A DNA stretch of 64,000 bases from Alistipes sp. (GTDB taxonomy: Bacteria > Bacteroidota > Bacteroidia > Bacteroidales > Rikenellaceae). The notes under the pieces are model-generated. The model was not told the origin of the DNA and ran no database searches. It saw nothing but the letters and a program-made list of their open reading frames with translations. This document shows positions 1 to 7,538 of this stretch, one piece after another; positions within the stretch are counted from its first letter, which is position 1; each line of letters opens with the position of its first letter. The DNA is taken from assembly GCA_017621455.1 (NCBI GenBank), contig JAGATC010000014.1, forward strand, positions 58,806 to 122,805. Reading direction: 5' to 3'. Made by a program: the position numbers and the translations under genes.

Positions 1-350
1 AGCCAGCGTAGGGTGATGTATAGAGCAAAGACGGCACGTAGCATAACCACACCGCTGAGTGCCATGCTTAGGTCGTGCCCTATGTCCGCGTTAAACCACT
101 CAATAATAGTGTGATAGGGGATGGATAGGATGAGGATGATGCTATTGCGCATAAGGAAGCGCACGGGGTGCGTAGCGTGCGCCATAAGCGTGAAGAAATC
201 TATTATAAATATGATGCACACTGCGAACATTGCCCAGGAGTAAGCCTCGGAGAAGCGTGCCAACTCGCGCGAGTAGATAATCTCTGCCGAGAGCGAGGCA
301 AGCAATAGAACGCTTGCCACAAGCGTTAGTATGTTGATAAATCGGAGCAT
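1..350 (-). CDS. Partial membrane protein, N-terminal part, ion-channel-like
   Basis: An open frame starts with ATG at 350 and runs off the left edge, giving the first 116 residues. It holds about four hydrophobic segments: residues 4-24, 41-60, 73-88 and one near the cut end. The layout is like the N-terminal sensor-type helices of potassium-channel-family proteins in Bacteroidales, but no selectivity filter is inside the window, so that name is only an inference. It is divergent from glyA. Between the two genes lie three copies of TTCAGGGAG (365-395). Confidence 0.6.
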   Translation of the reverse strand, partial: MLRFINILTLVASVLLLASLSAEIIYSRELARFSEAYSWAMFAVCIIFIIDFFTLMAHATHPVRFLMRNSIILILSIPYHTIIEWFNADIGHDLSMALSGVVMLRAVFALYITLRW

Positions 351-477
351 GTCGTTGGTGTTATTTCAGGGAGTTTTCAGGGAGAATTCAGGGAGGGCGT
401 TTTCCACGTTTTCTCTATCCTCTCTCTGTCATCTCTTTCCTCTTTGCTCTTGTTTTCACAATTCCTATGCCTAAAAT

Positions 478-509
478 TTTGTTATTTCCGAAATATTTCT
501 ATAACTTTG
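478..509 (+). promoter_or_regulatory. glyA promoter, Bacteroidetes sigma-ABfr type
   Basis: TTTG at 478-481, a 20-base gap, then TAACTTTG at 502-509. This matches the Bacteroidetes -33/-7 consensus. Transcription should start about 45 bases before the glyA ATG. Confidence 0.6.
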
Positions 510-563
510 TTGGTTGGAAAATTGATATTAATGACAACATAATACTAATAACTATAACTAAAA

Positions 564-1844
564 ATGAACAAGGATTCACAGATTTTCGACTTGATCGCCG
601 AGGAGCGTTCACGTCAGATGAAGGGCATCGAGCTCATCGCATCGGAGAACTTCGTTAGCGACCAGGTGATGGCTGCTATGGGCTCTGTATGTACAAATAA
701 GTATGCCGAGGGTTACCCCGCAGCACGCTACTATGGTGGCTGTGAGGTGGTCGACAAAATCGAAAACCTCGCTATCGAGCGTATCTGCAAGCTCTACGGT
801 GCCGAGTATGCCAACGTTCAGCCACACTCTGGTGCACAGGCTAATATGGCTGTATTCTTCGCATGCCTTAAGCCCGGCGATACCTTTATGGGTCTCGACC
901 TCTCGCATGGTGGCCACCTCTCACACGGCTCACCAGTGAATATGTCGGGTATGTACTTCAAGGCCGTGGGCTACAAGCTCAAGGAGGAGACTGGCAACAT
1001 CGACTACGACGAGATGGAGGCATTGGCTCTCGAGCACAAGCCCAAGCTTATCGTGGGTGGTGCTTCGGCATTCTCTCGCGAGTGGGATTATAAGCGTATG
1101 CGCGAGATTGCTGATAAGGTAGGCGCATTGCTCCTTATCGACATGGCTCACACCGCAGGTCTTATCGCCGCAGGCCTCTTGGATAACCCCGTTAAGTATG
1201 CACACATCGTAACCTCTACTACTCACAAGACCCTCCGTGGCCCTCGTGGTGGTATCATCCTTATGGGTAAAGACTTCGACAACCCTTGGGGCTACACCAC
1301 TCCTAAGGGCGTAGTTAAGAAGATGTCGCAGATCTTGAACTCTGCAGTATTCCCCGGCATCCAGGGCGGTCCTCTTGAGCATGTCATCGCAGCTAAGGCT
1401 GTAGCCTTTGGCGAGGCTCTCACTCCCGAGTATAAGGAGTATCAGCAGCAGGTGGTTAAGAACTCTAAGGCGTTGGCTGAGGCACTCACAAAGCGTGGCT
1501 ACAAGATCGTTTCGGGTGGCACCGATAACCACCTTATGCTCGTCGACCTTCGCACTAAGTTCCCCGAACTTACAGGTAAGCTTGCGGAGAAGTGCTTGGT
1601 AGCTGCCGACATTACCACAAATAAGAATATGGTGCCATTTGACTCGCGCACCCCATTCACCACATCAGGCTTGCGCTTCGGTACTCCTGCAATCACCACA
1701 CGTGGTGTCAAGGAGGATAAGATGGACTACATCGCAGAGCTTATCGACCGCGTACTCTCTGACCCCGAGAACGAGGCTAACATCGCAGCTGTTCGCAAGG
1801 ATGTGAATGCGATGATGGCGGAGTATCCTCTCTTCGCATGGTAA
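564..1844 (+). CDS. glyA: Serine hydroxymethyltransferase
   Basis: Full-length 426-residue PLP enzyme that interconverts serine and glycine with tetrahydrofolate, feeding cytosolic one-carbon metabolism. The N-terminal [11 protein letters not shown] block, the substrate and cofactor segment HSGAQAN, and the PLP-lysine motif [13 protein letters not shown] are all present, and the length is normal for the family. The ATG at 564 follows the promoter at 478-509. The stop codon forms the left arm of a long inverted repeat (1842-1971). This is a host housekeeping gene, not part of the prophage. Confidence 0.97.
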   Translation: MNKDSQIFDLIAEERSRQMKGIELIASENFVSDQVMAAMGSVCTNKYAEGYPAARYYGGCEVVDKIENLAIERICKLYGAEYANVQPHSGAQANMAVFFACLKPGDTFMGLDLSHGGHLSHGSPVNMSGMYFKAVGYKLKEETGNIDYDEMEALALEHKPKLIVGGASAFSREWDYKRMREIADKVGALLLIDMAHTAGLIAAGLLDNPVKYAHIVTSTTHKTLRGPRGGIILMGKDFDNPWGYTTPKGVVKKMSQILNSAVFPGIQGGPLEHVIAAKAVAFGEALTPEYKEYQQQVVKNSKALAEALTKRGYKIVSGGTDNHLMLVDLRTKFPELTGKLAEKCLVAADITTNKNMVPFDSRTPFTTSGLRFGTPAITTRGVKEDKMDYIAELIDRVLSDPENEANIAAVRKDVNAMMAEYPLFAW

Positions 1845-1971
1845 TTTAGCGTGAAAAGGGGTCATCTTTGACACCTCAATCATTGGGCTGAATGGGAAAT
1901 ACGCGCAAGTATGTCCCATCCAGCCCAACTCTTTATCGGCGCCAAATCTAACACCTTTTGACGCTAAATTA
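1842..1971. terminator. Nested inverted repeat downstream of glyA
   Basis: The 18-base arms 1842-1859 and 1954-1971 are complementary with one mismatch. Inside them a second pair, 1885-1897 and 1914-1926, is 13 bases with one mismatch. The left arm begins on the glyA stop codon. It could fold into a long forked hairpin ending glyA transcription, or be a small MITE-like repeat. There is no clear T-run. Confidence 0.55.
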
Positions 1972-2017
1972 GGGCGGTGCTGCCCTGAATGTAATTTACT
2001 ACTAATGAGTTATAACC

Positions 2018-2695
2018 GTGAAAGAGATTATTGACTTTCTTTCCGACCTTCACGACAATAACAATCGTGAGTGGTTCGAGGCCAATAAGCCGCGATACCG
2101 TGAGGTGCTGGCGCGTCATAACGACAATGTTATGCGCCTCGTGGAGCTTATCTCGCGCTTCGATAGCTCGGTCGAGGGGCTTAAGCTCGCCGACTGCACC
2201 TATCGCATCTACCGCGACACACGCTTCTCGAAGGATAAGACGCCATATAAGGACTTCTTTAGTGCCTTTATCGTGCGTGGCGGTAAGCGTAGTGGCTATG
2301 GTGGTTACTACCTTCATATATCTCCTAAGGGGCACACCTGGGGTGAGGGCTCGTTCCTTGCAGCGGGTAATGTCTGCCCTGAGCCCTACGTGCTGCGCAG
2401 CCTTAGGGAGGAGATAGAGGATAATGCCGAGCTTATGGCCGCGAATATCGCACATAGTGGCCTAAAGCTCGATAGCACCAATGCCCTAAAGCGCACACCA
2501 CGAGGCTTCACGGTGGCTGCGGAGTACGAGTACCTGCTGCGTCAGCGTGAACTGATACTATCGCGATCGCTTACCAACGACTGGTTTCTCGCTCCCGACT
2601 GGCTGGAACGTACGGCCGAGGTGTTTGAGCGTTGCAAGCCTTTCCTCGACCAGGTGAACCGCGCTACGCAGTATGCCTACGAGGAGTATCGATAA
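2018..2695 (+). CDS. DUF2461 family protein
   Basis: 225 residues matching the DUF2461 (TIGR02453) pattern: an N-terminal helix with NNNREWFEANKPRY, the RDTRFSKDKTPYK block at about residues 67-79, and a GGYYLHISP strand. Biochemical function is unknown. It is single-copy, host-encoded, and separated from glyA by the inverted repeat and from the tRNA by a 120-base gap holding the tRNA promoter. Confidence 0.88.
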   Translation: MKEIIDFLSDLHDNNNREWFEANKPRYREVLARHNDNVMRLVELISRFDSSVEGLKLADCTYRIYRDTRFSKDKTPYKDFFSAFIVRGGKRSGYGGYYLHISPKGHTWGEGSFLAAGNVCPEPYVLRSLREEIEDNAELMAANIAHSGLKLDSTNALKRTPRGFTVAAEYEYLLRQRELILSRSLTNDWFLAPDWLERTAEVFERCKPFLDQVNRATQYAYEEYR

Positions 2696-2767
2696 TTTGT
2701 TATATGCTCATTATTAGAGGTTTGAGTTGCGGAGTGTGAAGAAAGTTATAAAAAAGTTGCGAAATAT

Positions 2768-2798
2768 TTTGCAAGTTTAGAAAATTGCTCTATCTTTG
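2768..2798 (+). promoter_or_regulatory. tRNA-Met promoter
   Basis: TTTG at 2768-2771, then 19 bases, then TATCTTTG at 2791-2798, 20 bases before the tRNA 5' end. Strong match to the Bacteroidetes housekeeping promoter. Confidence 0.7.
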
Positions 2799-2818
2799 CA
2801 CTCGCTTTTAAGGGTTAT

Positions 2819-2892
2819 GGCGAGATAGCTCAGCTGGTTAGAGCGCATGATTCATAATCATGAGGTCGAGAGTTCAAGTCTCTCTCTCGCTA
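2819..2892 (+). tRNA. tRNA-Met(CAT), elongator type; prophage attachment gene
   Basis: 74 bases folding as a normal cloverleaf: acceptor GGCGAGA/TCTCGCT, D-arm GCTC/GAGC, anticodon stem CATGA/TCATG with loop TTCATAA (anticodon CAT), T-arm GAGAG/CTCTC, discriminator A, CCA not encoded. The TTCATAA loop favours elongator Met over Ile2, but lysidine-type tRNA-Ile cannot be excluded by eye. The last 17 bases are part of the prophage core site, so insertion leaves the tRNA intact. Confidence 0.92.
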
Positions 2893-2894
2893 CG
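2876..2894. repeat. attL core
   Basis: 19 bases, AAGTCTCTCTCTCGCTACG, identical to 60588-60606. It overlaps the T-arm and acceptor arm of the tRNA and extends two bases past its end. Confidence 0.85.
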
Positions 2895-2896
2895 GA

Positions 2897-2947
2897 GAAC
2901 ATCGGTAAACAAGCTAAAACATAGCGAGTTACCGATGTTCATCTTTT
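2897..2947 (+). terminator. Phage-supplied terminator behind tRNA-Met
   Basis: A 12-base perfect stem, GAACATCGGTAA at 2897-2908 with TTACCGATGTTC at 2929-2940, followed by ATCTTTTATA. It lies just inside attL, so it is prophage DNA replacing the tRNA's own terminator, which now lies beyond attR (60614-60653). Confidence 0.55.
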
Positions 2948-2953
2948 ATATCG

Positions 2954-2970
2954 TGGCAAGAATTTGGCAA
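2954..2970. promoter_or_regulatory. Candidate integrase/excisionase arm sites, left
   Basis: Two copies of TGGCAA in TGGCAAGAATTTGGCAA. The same TTGGCAAGAAT motif occurs twice near attR (60432-60464), where integrase arm binding would be expected. Binding is inferred, not shown. Confidence 0.4.
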
Positions 2971-2971
2971 A

Positions 2972-3301
2972 TTACCATATCTTTTGGCGAGTGAGGCGCA
3001 CCAAATCCTCTCTTAGGAAGATGTTCTTGCGACCTTTCTTCATTGGCACTATCACACCTTTTGCTACCCAGCTATTCAAAGTGGGCAACTTAATATCAAA
3101 ATCTCGCATTGCCTCCTCGGTGGTGCAATACTTCATCGTGTCACCCATAGCATCCTTTATAGCATCAACGGTCTGCGCAGACATTCTCTCTGCTACGGTG
3201 CGAGCGATGTCCTCGGCAAAGTCACGAAGCTCGCTTGGTGTCATTGTTATAGAAACATTGGCTCCTGAATTGACAAGAGCATCGAGGTAATCTTTACTCA
3301 T
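2972..3301 (-). CDS. Helix-turn-helix protein, excisionase candidate
   Basis: 109 residues. The C-terminal half (about 59-107) has the helix-turn-helix plus wing pattern of MerR-like/HTH_17 excisionase-type proteins: TTEEAMRDFDIKLPTLNSWV followed by KKGRKNIFLREDLVRL. The N-terminal half is an acidic helix. It is the last gene of the leftward early operon and lies next to attL and the putative arm sites, the usual place of a recombination directionality factor in Bacteroidales elements. Excisionase is inferred from fold and position. Confidence 0.6.
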   Translation of the reverse strand: MSKDYLDALVNSGANVSITMTPSELRDFAEDIARTVAERMSAQTVDAIKDAMGDTMKYCTTEEAMRDFDIKLPTLNSWVAKGVIVPMKKGRKNIFLREDLVRLTRQKIW

Positions 3302-3313
3302 GGTGATTGTACA

Positions 3314-3595
3314 TTAAATAATTTTTATATTCTCCATTTCTCTCTTGAATGCGGCCCAAAACGAGCAAACATCCTCTTGATATGTAGTATCGGGGATATA
3401 AGGCTCAAAGGTTTGTAATATCTCATATATTTTGCCCGACATCTCCTCGCTGAAAATAGTCTCGTACACAGGCCTCCAGATATCCCAATCATCAGTCTTA
3501 CCATCCCATGCCTCATAAGCAGCGTTTATTAAACGGTCTCCTTTATCTATGATAGGGAGTAGTGCTTCATAGTCTGCTCTTAATATGATTCTCAT
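3314..3595 (-). CDS. Unknown small phage protein
   Basis: 93 residues, acidic and probably helical, with several Trp and Tyr (DDWDIWRPVYETIF). No family recognised. It lies 12 bases upstream of the excisionase candidate in the same operon, with codon use like its neighbours. Confidence 0.55.
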   Translation of the reverse strand: MRIILRADYEALLPIIDKGDRLINAAYEAWDGKTDDWDIWRPVYETIFSEEMSGKIYEILQTFEPYIPDTTYQEDVCSFWAAFKREMENIKII

Positions 3596-3610
3596 ACCTA
3601 TATATCGCGA

Positions 3611-3847
3611 TTATATCTTTTCAGCCTCACAGAGCGGTATCTCCTTAAAACATAACGGACAGTTTACATAATTTCTATAAGAGTAAACTTTAGAAGGCCC
3701 AAAATCTATTCCGTTGTTCATGAGATGCACTTCTCTAATTGCTATTAGCCCATGTCTAATATCGTTTCTATTTGCAATAAACTTTGTGGCGCAAACCGAG
3801 CAAGTAAATTGCAACCTACTTACATTCCCTTCTTCTATTATTTCCAT
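3611..3847 (-). CDS. Unknown protein with two Cys pairs, zinc-ribbon-like
   Basis: 78 residues with CSVC near residue 17 and CPLC near residue 65, a spacing compatible with a small zinc-ribbon. The ATG at 3847 is preferred because it lies two bases after the stop of the upstream gene; an upstream in-frame ATG at 3892 would overlap that gene by 44 bases. Function unknown. Confidence 0.5.
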   Translation of the reverse strand: MEIIEEGNVSRLQFTCSVCATKFIANRNDIRHGLIAIREVHLMNNGIDFGPSKVYSYRNYVNCPLCFKEIPLCEAEKI

Positions 3848-3848
3848 A

Positions 3849-4031
3849 TCACTTCTCGTTGTTTTTAATGTATAGCCAAACTGCTGCGCCAATCGCCATA
3901 GGAGCTCCTACCATTCCTTCGACAAAGCAAGAAATAACAAATAGCATTTTCTTGAACCCCCCTTTTGGAATTTCATCAAGCGATGCCCCTATGTAGAAAA
4001 AACCGCAGAAAAATATGTATAACCACATCAT
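3849..4031 (-). CDS. Small membrane protein
   Basis: 60 residues with two hydrophobic segments (about 2-17 and 29-53) separated by a polar loop with DEIPKGG. Two transmembrane helices are likely. No family recognised. It sits in the accessory tail of the early operon. Confidence 0.5.
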   Translation of the reverse strand: MMWLYIFFCGFFYIGASLDEIPKGGFKKMLFVISCFVEGMVGAPMAIGAAVWLYIKNNEK

Positions 4032-4032
4032 A

Positions 4033-4215
4033 TCACTCTACATCTTCGTATATTTTAACTCCATAGCTGTATGGGATTACCATAAAGCACTTCCCTTGTC
4101 TATAAACATCAATCTCTTCATCGCAATATCTAAGTTCATCATACCAGTATGCCTCCTGCATACTTCCGAAATCCAAGATTATCTGTTTCTCGGTTCTATT
4201 AATTCGGATTATCAT
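4033..4215 (-). CDS. Unknown small protein
   Basis: 60 residues. The start at 4215 overlaps the stop of the upstream gene as ATGA, which suggests translational coupling. It is rich in Tyr and Asp/Glu with beta-strand-like stretches (MIIRINRTEKQIILDF). No known family. Confidence 0.5.
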   Translation of the reverse strand: MIIRINRTEKQIILDFGSMQEAYWYDELRYCDEEIDVYRQGKCFMVIPYSYGVKIYEDVE

Positions 4216-4577
4216 ATCACTTTCTCCTCCTTGAGCCGTACAATCATATCGAAAAGCGCATCGATGAGCTCGCAATGACCTTCGAGATACAAGTGTGCGG
4301 AATGATCTCTTTCATACGATATATACCAGCCATACTCCGTTCCGTTGGTGTCTATTCGTAACCCCCATACTCCTTCTTTGCCTTTATCCTCTCCCCACCA
4401 TATTTTATCTGTGATAGTCATCGGCAGCATCTCAATCAACTCGCCAATAGTGTATGCCTTTGCTACGCTGATACCGCCCATTCCATAGATAGGCTCGACT
4501 GATGCAATGCTACTCGGCTTCTCAAACCCCAGCTCAATCAGCTTGGCGGTCTGGTCGGGTGTTGTGTATTGTTTCAT
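4212..4577 (-). CDS. Unknown phage protein
   Basis: 121 residues. The start TTPDQTAKLIELGFEKP and the central TIGELIEMLP resemble a group of small hypothetical proteins common in Bacteroidales prophages. No catalytic motif is visible. It overlaps its upstream neighbour by four bases. Confidence 0.6.
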   Translation of the reverse strand: MKQYTTPDQTAKLIELGFEKPSSIASVEPIYGMGGISVAKAYTIGELIEMLPMTITDKIWWGEDKGKEGVWGLRIDTNGTEYGWYISYERDHSAHLYLEGHCELIDALFDMIVRLKEEKVI

Positions 4578-5076
4578 CGCTCAAAACCTTTATTTGACTT
4601 CTTAAAGACGCTCAATGGCGTTAATGCGTAACATAGGTTCTCATAGGTATCTTCATTGCAGACGCTCTGCAAATCACAAAGGGAACACTTGGCTGCTTCT
4701 TCTTGCACCGAGTCGTACCTATCACCATTAATGAAATAGACACTATACTCTCCGCAGTTGACAGTTCTATCCCATCCATCTTTATATTGCTCGAACTCCA
4801 TTAGTAAATCCGAGTTATACCATATTCCGCAATTCTCCACAAACCCATTCGCCTCAAGCATCTCAGGCGTGATGGGGATGGGCCGAATGGCAGATAATGG
4901 GATTGCCATAAACTCCCTCTTGCCATCAACTAACAACGACACCTCTGCACCTCTATGTGTCCCGACTATTTGTGCGTTAGCGTGGTCGAATAGTGGTGGG
5001 CAATATAAATACCCTGGGTGTGGTGAAACTCCACCCAATTCCCTACGGAGAGGTCGCTAATCTTTAGTGTTGCCAT
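4574..5076 (-). CDS. Unknown phage protein, probably frameshifted near its N-terminus
   Basis: The main frame is open from 5038 (TTG) to 4574 and contains PIPITPEMLEANGF, a block common in Bacteroidales prophage proteins. A different frame begins with ATG at 5076, two bases from the upstream gene, and encodes MATLKISDLSVGNWVEF, which looks like the expected N-terminus of such proteins. That frame stops at about 4977. A one-base shift between 5038 and 4978 would join them into about 167 residues. Alternatives are a real TTG start or a sequencing error. Confidence 0.5.
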
Positions 5077-5078
5077 AG

Positions 5079-5330
5079 TTATTCAGTTTTAAGTAATTCG
5101 GGGTTGTCGAATTTTCGACTATTATCAAAACTCTTATTGGCAATTTCCAATAACTCCTTAATATGTGCATTGTCATCGGTTACTTCGGGCAACTCGGCAT
5201 CGCCAATCAAGAACGACTTAAAACCCTCCGCACATCTCACGACTAACTCATCGCTACCCGTTTGACCTTTGCAGAACTCTACCGCCAACTCCAACGCTCG
5301 CTCACGAGCATCAATCTTACTTTTAATCAT
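5079..5330 (-). CDS. Unknown phage protein
   Basis: 83 residues, mostly helical and acidic, starting MIKSKIDARERALELAVEFC. Similar small proteins are frequent in Bacteroidales prophage early regions, but none has a known role that I can name. The next 90 bases upstream (5331-5419) hold no gene. Confidence 0.55.
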   Translation of the reverse strand: MIKSKIDARERALELAVEFCKGQTGSDELVVRCAEGFKSFLIGDAELPEVTDDNAHIKELLEIANKSFDNSRKFDNPELLKTE

Positions 5331-5419
5331 AACTTTTACTTTTTATGGTTGTCTAATTAAGAAATTCGGGGTTGTCGAGGCGCTTGCCCCTAAATTTTAT
5401 CTCTCGCATAGTAGTTTAG

Positions 5420-6252
5420 TTATAAGTTAATTCCGAAATAATCCTCTAATCGCTGCTTCCAATCCTCCTTGCCGAACATTGAGGTGTTGGCGGCGTGGAA
5501 CGTATTGTAGTCGTCGAAGAATAGGTCGTGAGCTATAAGGCCATATATATCGTCGAACTTCGCCTTGCTTGCCAACGGTTCTTCTCGCTCCTTATCCCAC
5601 CACACCTTGCTTGCTCGTATAAGCTGGCGCAGCATCTTGGGATATTGCTTAAAGTCGGCTACTCCGTTATCACTTTGAAGCGGACAACCTATACAGCCGA
5701 GTCGTTGCGTAACGTCGAACTCCCCCCCCCCCGATAATAAAGCGAGTGACACTTGATGCCGTGCGCCTTAATGAAGTCGGCCACATCCCTATCACTCCAA
5801 TCGAGGATAGGAAGGTAGACGTTGACGTGTTCACGCTTTGAGTAGTTACGGCAGATAATAGGCTCGTTCTCGGCATAGTTCTGGGCACGCTTGACGCTCT
5901 CGCTTCTGCGAATGCCATGCACCGCATTGTCGAGTATCTTATACTCTTTGAGTATCTCGCAACAAAACCTCGCTCTGCGAGTCGGGGAGCCCTTGCGAGC
6001 TACGATGTCGAAAAATCTCTCCTTCGGCATCACCACCTCCACGCCATTGTCCTTGCAGTGCGACACCGTGCCTGGTGGGTCGATGGTGGTGTTCTTGTAG
6101 ATGGCTCGGTAAGGTATGCCAGCCATCTTCGTGAGCGTGAGGATAACATCGCTATCCTTGCCACCGCTGTAACTCACCTCTATCGGGTCGTCACCACGAT
6201 ACATACGCAGTATCTTGATTGCTCTGCGCTCTTTATCTGCTAATTCGCTCAT
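5420..6252 (-). CDS. PAPS reductase/DndC-like protein, out of frame at a poly-G tract
   Basis: Residues 1-187 (6252-5689) carry the adenine nucleotide alpha-hydrolase loop VSYSGGKDSDV and a DWSDRDVADFI block, as in phosphoadenosine phosphosulfate reductase-like proteins of phages. Translation then enters 11 Gs at 5732-5722 and shifts into a frame that ends ten codons later. The neighbouring frame (5752-5420) carries the expected continuation FDVTQRLGCIGCPL, including the C-terminal Cys pair. A tract of 9 or 12 Gs would give one protein of about 277 residues. The biological substrate of phage members is uncertain; DNA or nucleotide modification is possible. Confidence 0.75.
5722..5732. repeat. 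11-base homopolymer tract inside the PAPS-reductase-like gene
   Basis: Eleven Cs on the plus strand (Gs in the coding strand). The length is what puts the gene out of frame, so slippage here would switch the protein on and off. Confidence 0.8.
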
Positions 6253-6254
6253 AG

Positions 6255-6452
6255 TTACCTATCGAAGAATGCTACTACTGCGATGATGGCTGACATTGCT
6301 GAGAAGCCTGTGGCCATTATTGCTCCGAATATCGTCGCTACCTCTGCGACATTATCGAAGCTCGGTAGAAGTGATAGTAGCACGATGGCTACTGCTGCGA
6401 GGACACTGCTCGCTACTGTGGCATATATGCCTACTTTGATGTGGTGTTTCAT
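6255..6452 (-). CDS. Small two-helix membrane protein
   Basis: 65 residues with hydrophobic segments at about 8-29 and 39-62, joined by a short acidic loop. It overlaps the upstream gene by four bases. A small phage membrane protein of unknown role; its early-operon position argues against a classical holin. Confidence 0.5.
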   Translation of the reverse strand: MKHHIKVGIYATVASSVLAAVAIVLLSLLPSFDNVAEVATIFGAIMATGFSAMSAIIAVVAFFDR

Positions 6453-6637
6453 AGTATCTTTAGTTGTTGTTTGTCTGCTTGTCTTTTCAGCACTTCCTCC
6501 ACGCGCTCTATCTCGGCATCAACCTGTGCTTCGAGTCGTTTACTCTCATTGAGTGGGCGAATCGAGCGTGTGCGGAAGTAGTCGCGTTGCGCCTTGCGCA
6601 TCTTGACTACAAGATTGTAAAATTCTCGCGCTTTCAT
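6449..6637 (-). CDS. Unknown small basic helical protein
   Basis: 62 residues, highly charged, with predicted long helices (ESKRLEAQVDAEIERVEEVL). It overlaps both neighbours by a few bases. No family recognised. Confidence 0.45.
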   Translation of the reverse strand: MKAREFYNLVVKMRKAQRDYFRTRSIRPLNESKRLEAQVDAEIERVEEVLKRQADKQQLKIL

Positions 6638-7263
6638 TACCCCAAAATGATTTTAAGAGCTTGCTTACAACGCTTCTTTATGCTCGGTTTTCTCGGTTCC
6701 GCAGGAACGTAAGTAGGTGCAATGTTATCGACTAAACAAGCCTCCATTGCCTCATTTAGGTCAAGCCATCTGCCTCTGCCTCCGTTCTCAGCCATCAGCT
6801 TGCGGTAATAATCTGCATTGAAGCTATCCTTGCGAACATATATGTCTGCTATTGCGTTATTATGATTTCTCAGTTTCTGAGCTTCGTGTTCTAACTCATC
6901 AATAGTCATATCTTCCATATCGGCAGTACACTCGTGTATCAGATACAAGGCATTTCCACTCATTAACCTTGCTCCACCAGATGCTGCCTGTGCGATTATG
7001 GTAGCTGCGGAAGCAGTATAGCCATAGCATATTGTGGTAATTTTCTTGTGAGTAGAGAGGAGTGCTGCCCTTATTGTGAAAGCAGCATCGATATCCCCTC
7101 CGGTGGAACGCAACTCGACAACTATATGGTCATTAGGTACAAGTTTAATATCTCGTACAAAGTCGGCTACGTTGCTCGACATTATTGTGCCCTCAATTTG
7201 CACCAGGGCGACGGTCTTGTTATTCCAAGACGCATCGTGGTATATCTTTATTCCAAACTCCAT
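6637..7263 (-). CDS. ClpP-like serine protease
   Basis: 208 residues with the ClpP/crotonase fold pattern: strand LVQIEGTI, the conserved ELRSTGGDIDAA turn at about 50-61, the nucleophile segment GYTASAATIIAQAA (Ser near residue 85) and the catalytic-His segment LYLIHEC (near 109). Head-maturation ClpP proteases usually sit beside portal and capsid genes. This one is in the early operon, so a role in capsid maturation is not supported by position. Confidence 0.8.
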   Translation of the reverse strand: MEFGIKIYHDASWNNKTVALVQIEGTIMSSNVADFVRDIKLVPNDHIVVELRSTGGDIDAAFTIRAALLSTHKKITTICYGYTASAATIIAQAASGGARLMSGNALYLIHECTADMEDMTIDELEHEAQKLRNHNNAIADIYVRKDSFNADYYRKLMAENGGRGRWLDLNEAMEACLVDNIAPTYVPAEPRKPSIKKRCKQALKIILG

Positions 7264-7265
7264 AA

Positions 7266-7538
7266 CTATCGATTGTCACCGTTACCATCTATTACACCCC
7301 TGCACGCTCTATCGCGCAGCTTGTCAAGATTTATCTTTCCCACATCCCCGAGGTCGTAGCCGAGCAGTTTGCTCGCCAAAGCTATACTCCATTGTATGTC
7401 GCCCAGCTCCTTGATGCTCTTACCCTCGCCCTTGTGCGCCTTGTCGATATACGACAGAATATCCAAATAGTCACGATAAAAGCCTTTGGCGAGTGCGTTT
7501 TTGTAAATCTTGTCTCGTAGTTCGTTTAGTGTTTCCAT
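7266..7538 (-). CDS. MazG-like nucleotide pyrophosphohydrolase
   Basis: 90 residues. The segment KELGDIQWSIALASKLLGYD followed by NLDKLRDR fits the second half of MazG-like NTP pyrophosphohydrolases, where the acidic ELGD bundle binds Mg. The first acidic helix is weakly conserved. Such phage enzymes are proposed to hydrolyse non-canonical or signalling nucleotides. It overlaps the reverse transcriptase stop by 13 bases. Confidence 0.6.
   Translation of the reverse strand: METLNELRDKIYKNALAKGFYRDYLDILSYIDKAHKGEGKSIKELGDIQWSIALASKLLGYDLGDVGKINLDKLRDRACRGVIDGNGDNR

Noticed and set aside
609..1928. Several long antisense and alternative-frame ORFs across glyA
   Set aside because: They are shadows of a strongly codon-biased gene and have no family features.
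6637..7263. Capsid maturation protease
   Set aside because: The fold is ClpP-like, but the gene is in the early operon, far from portal and capsid genes, and the scaffold gene has its own place.
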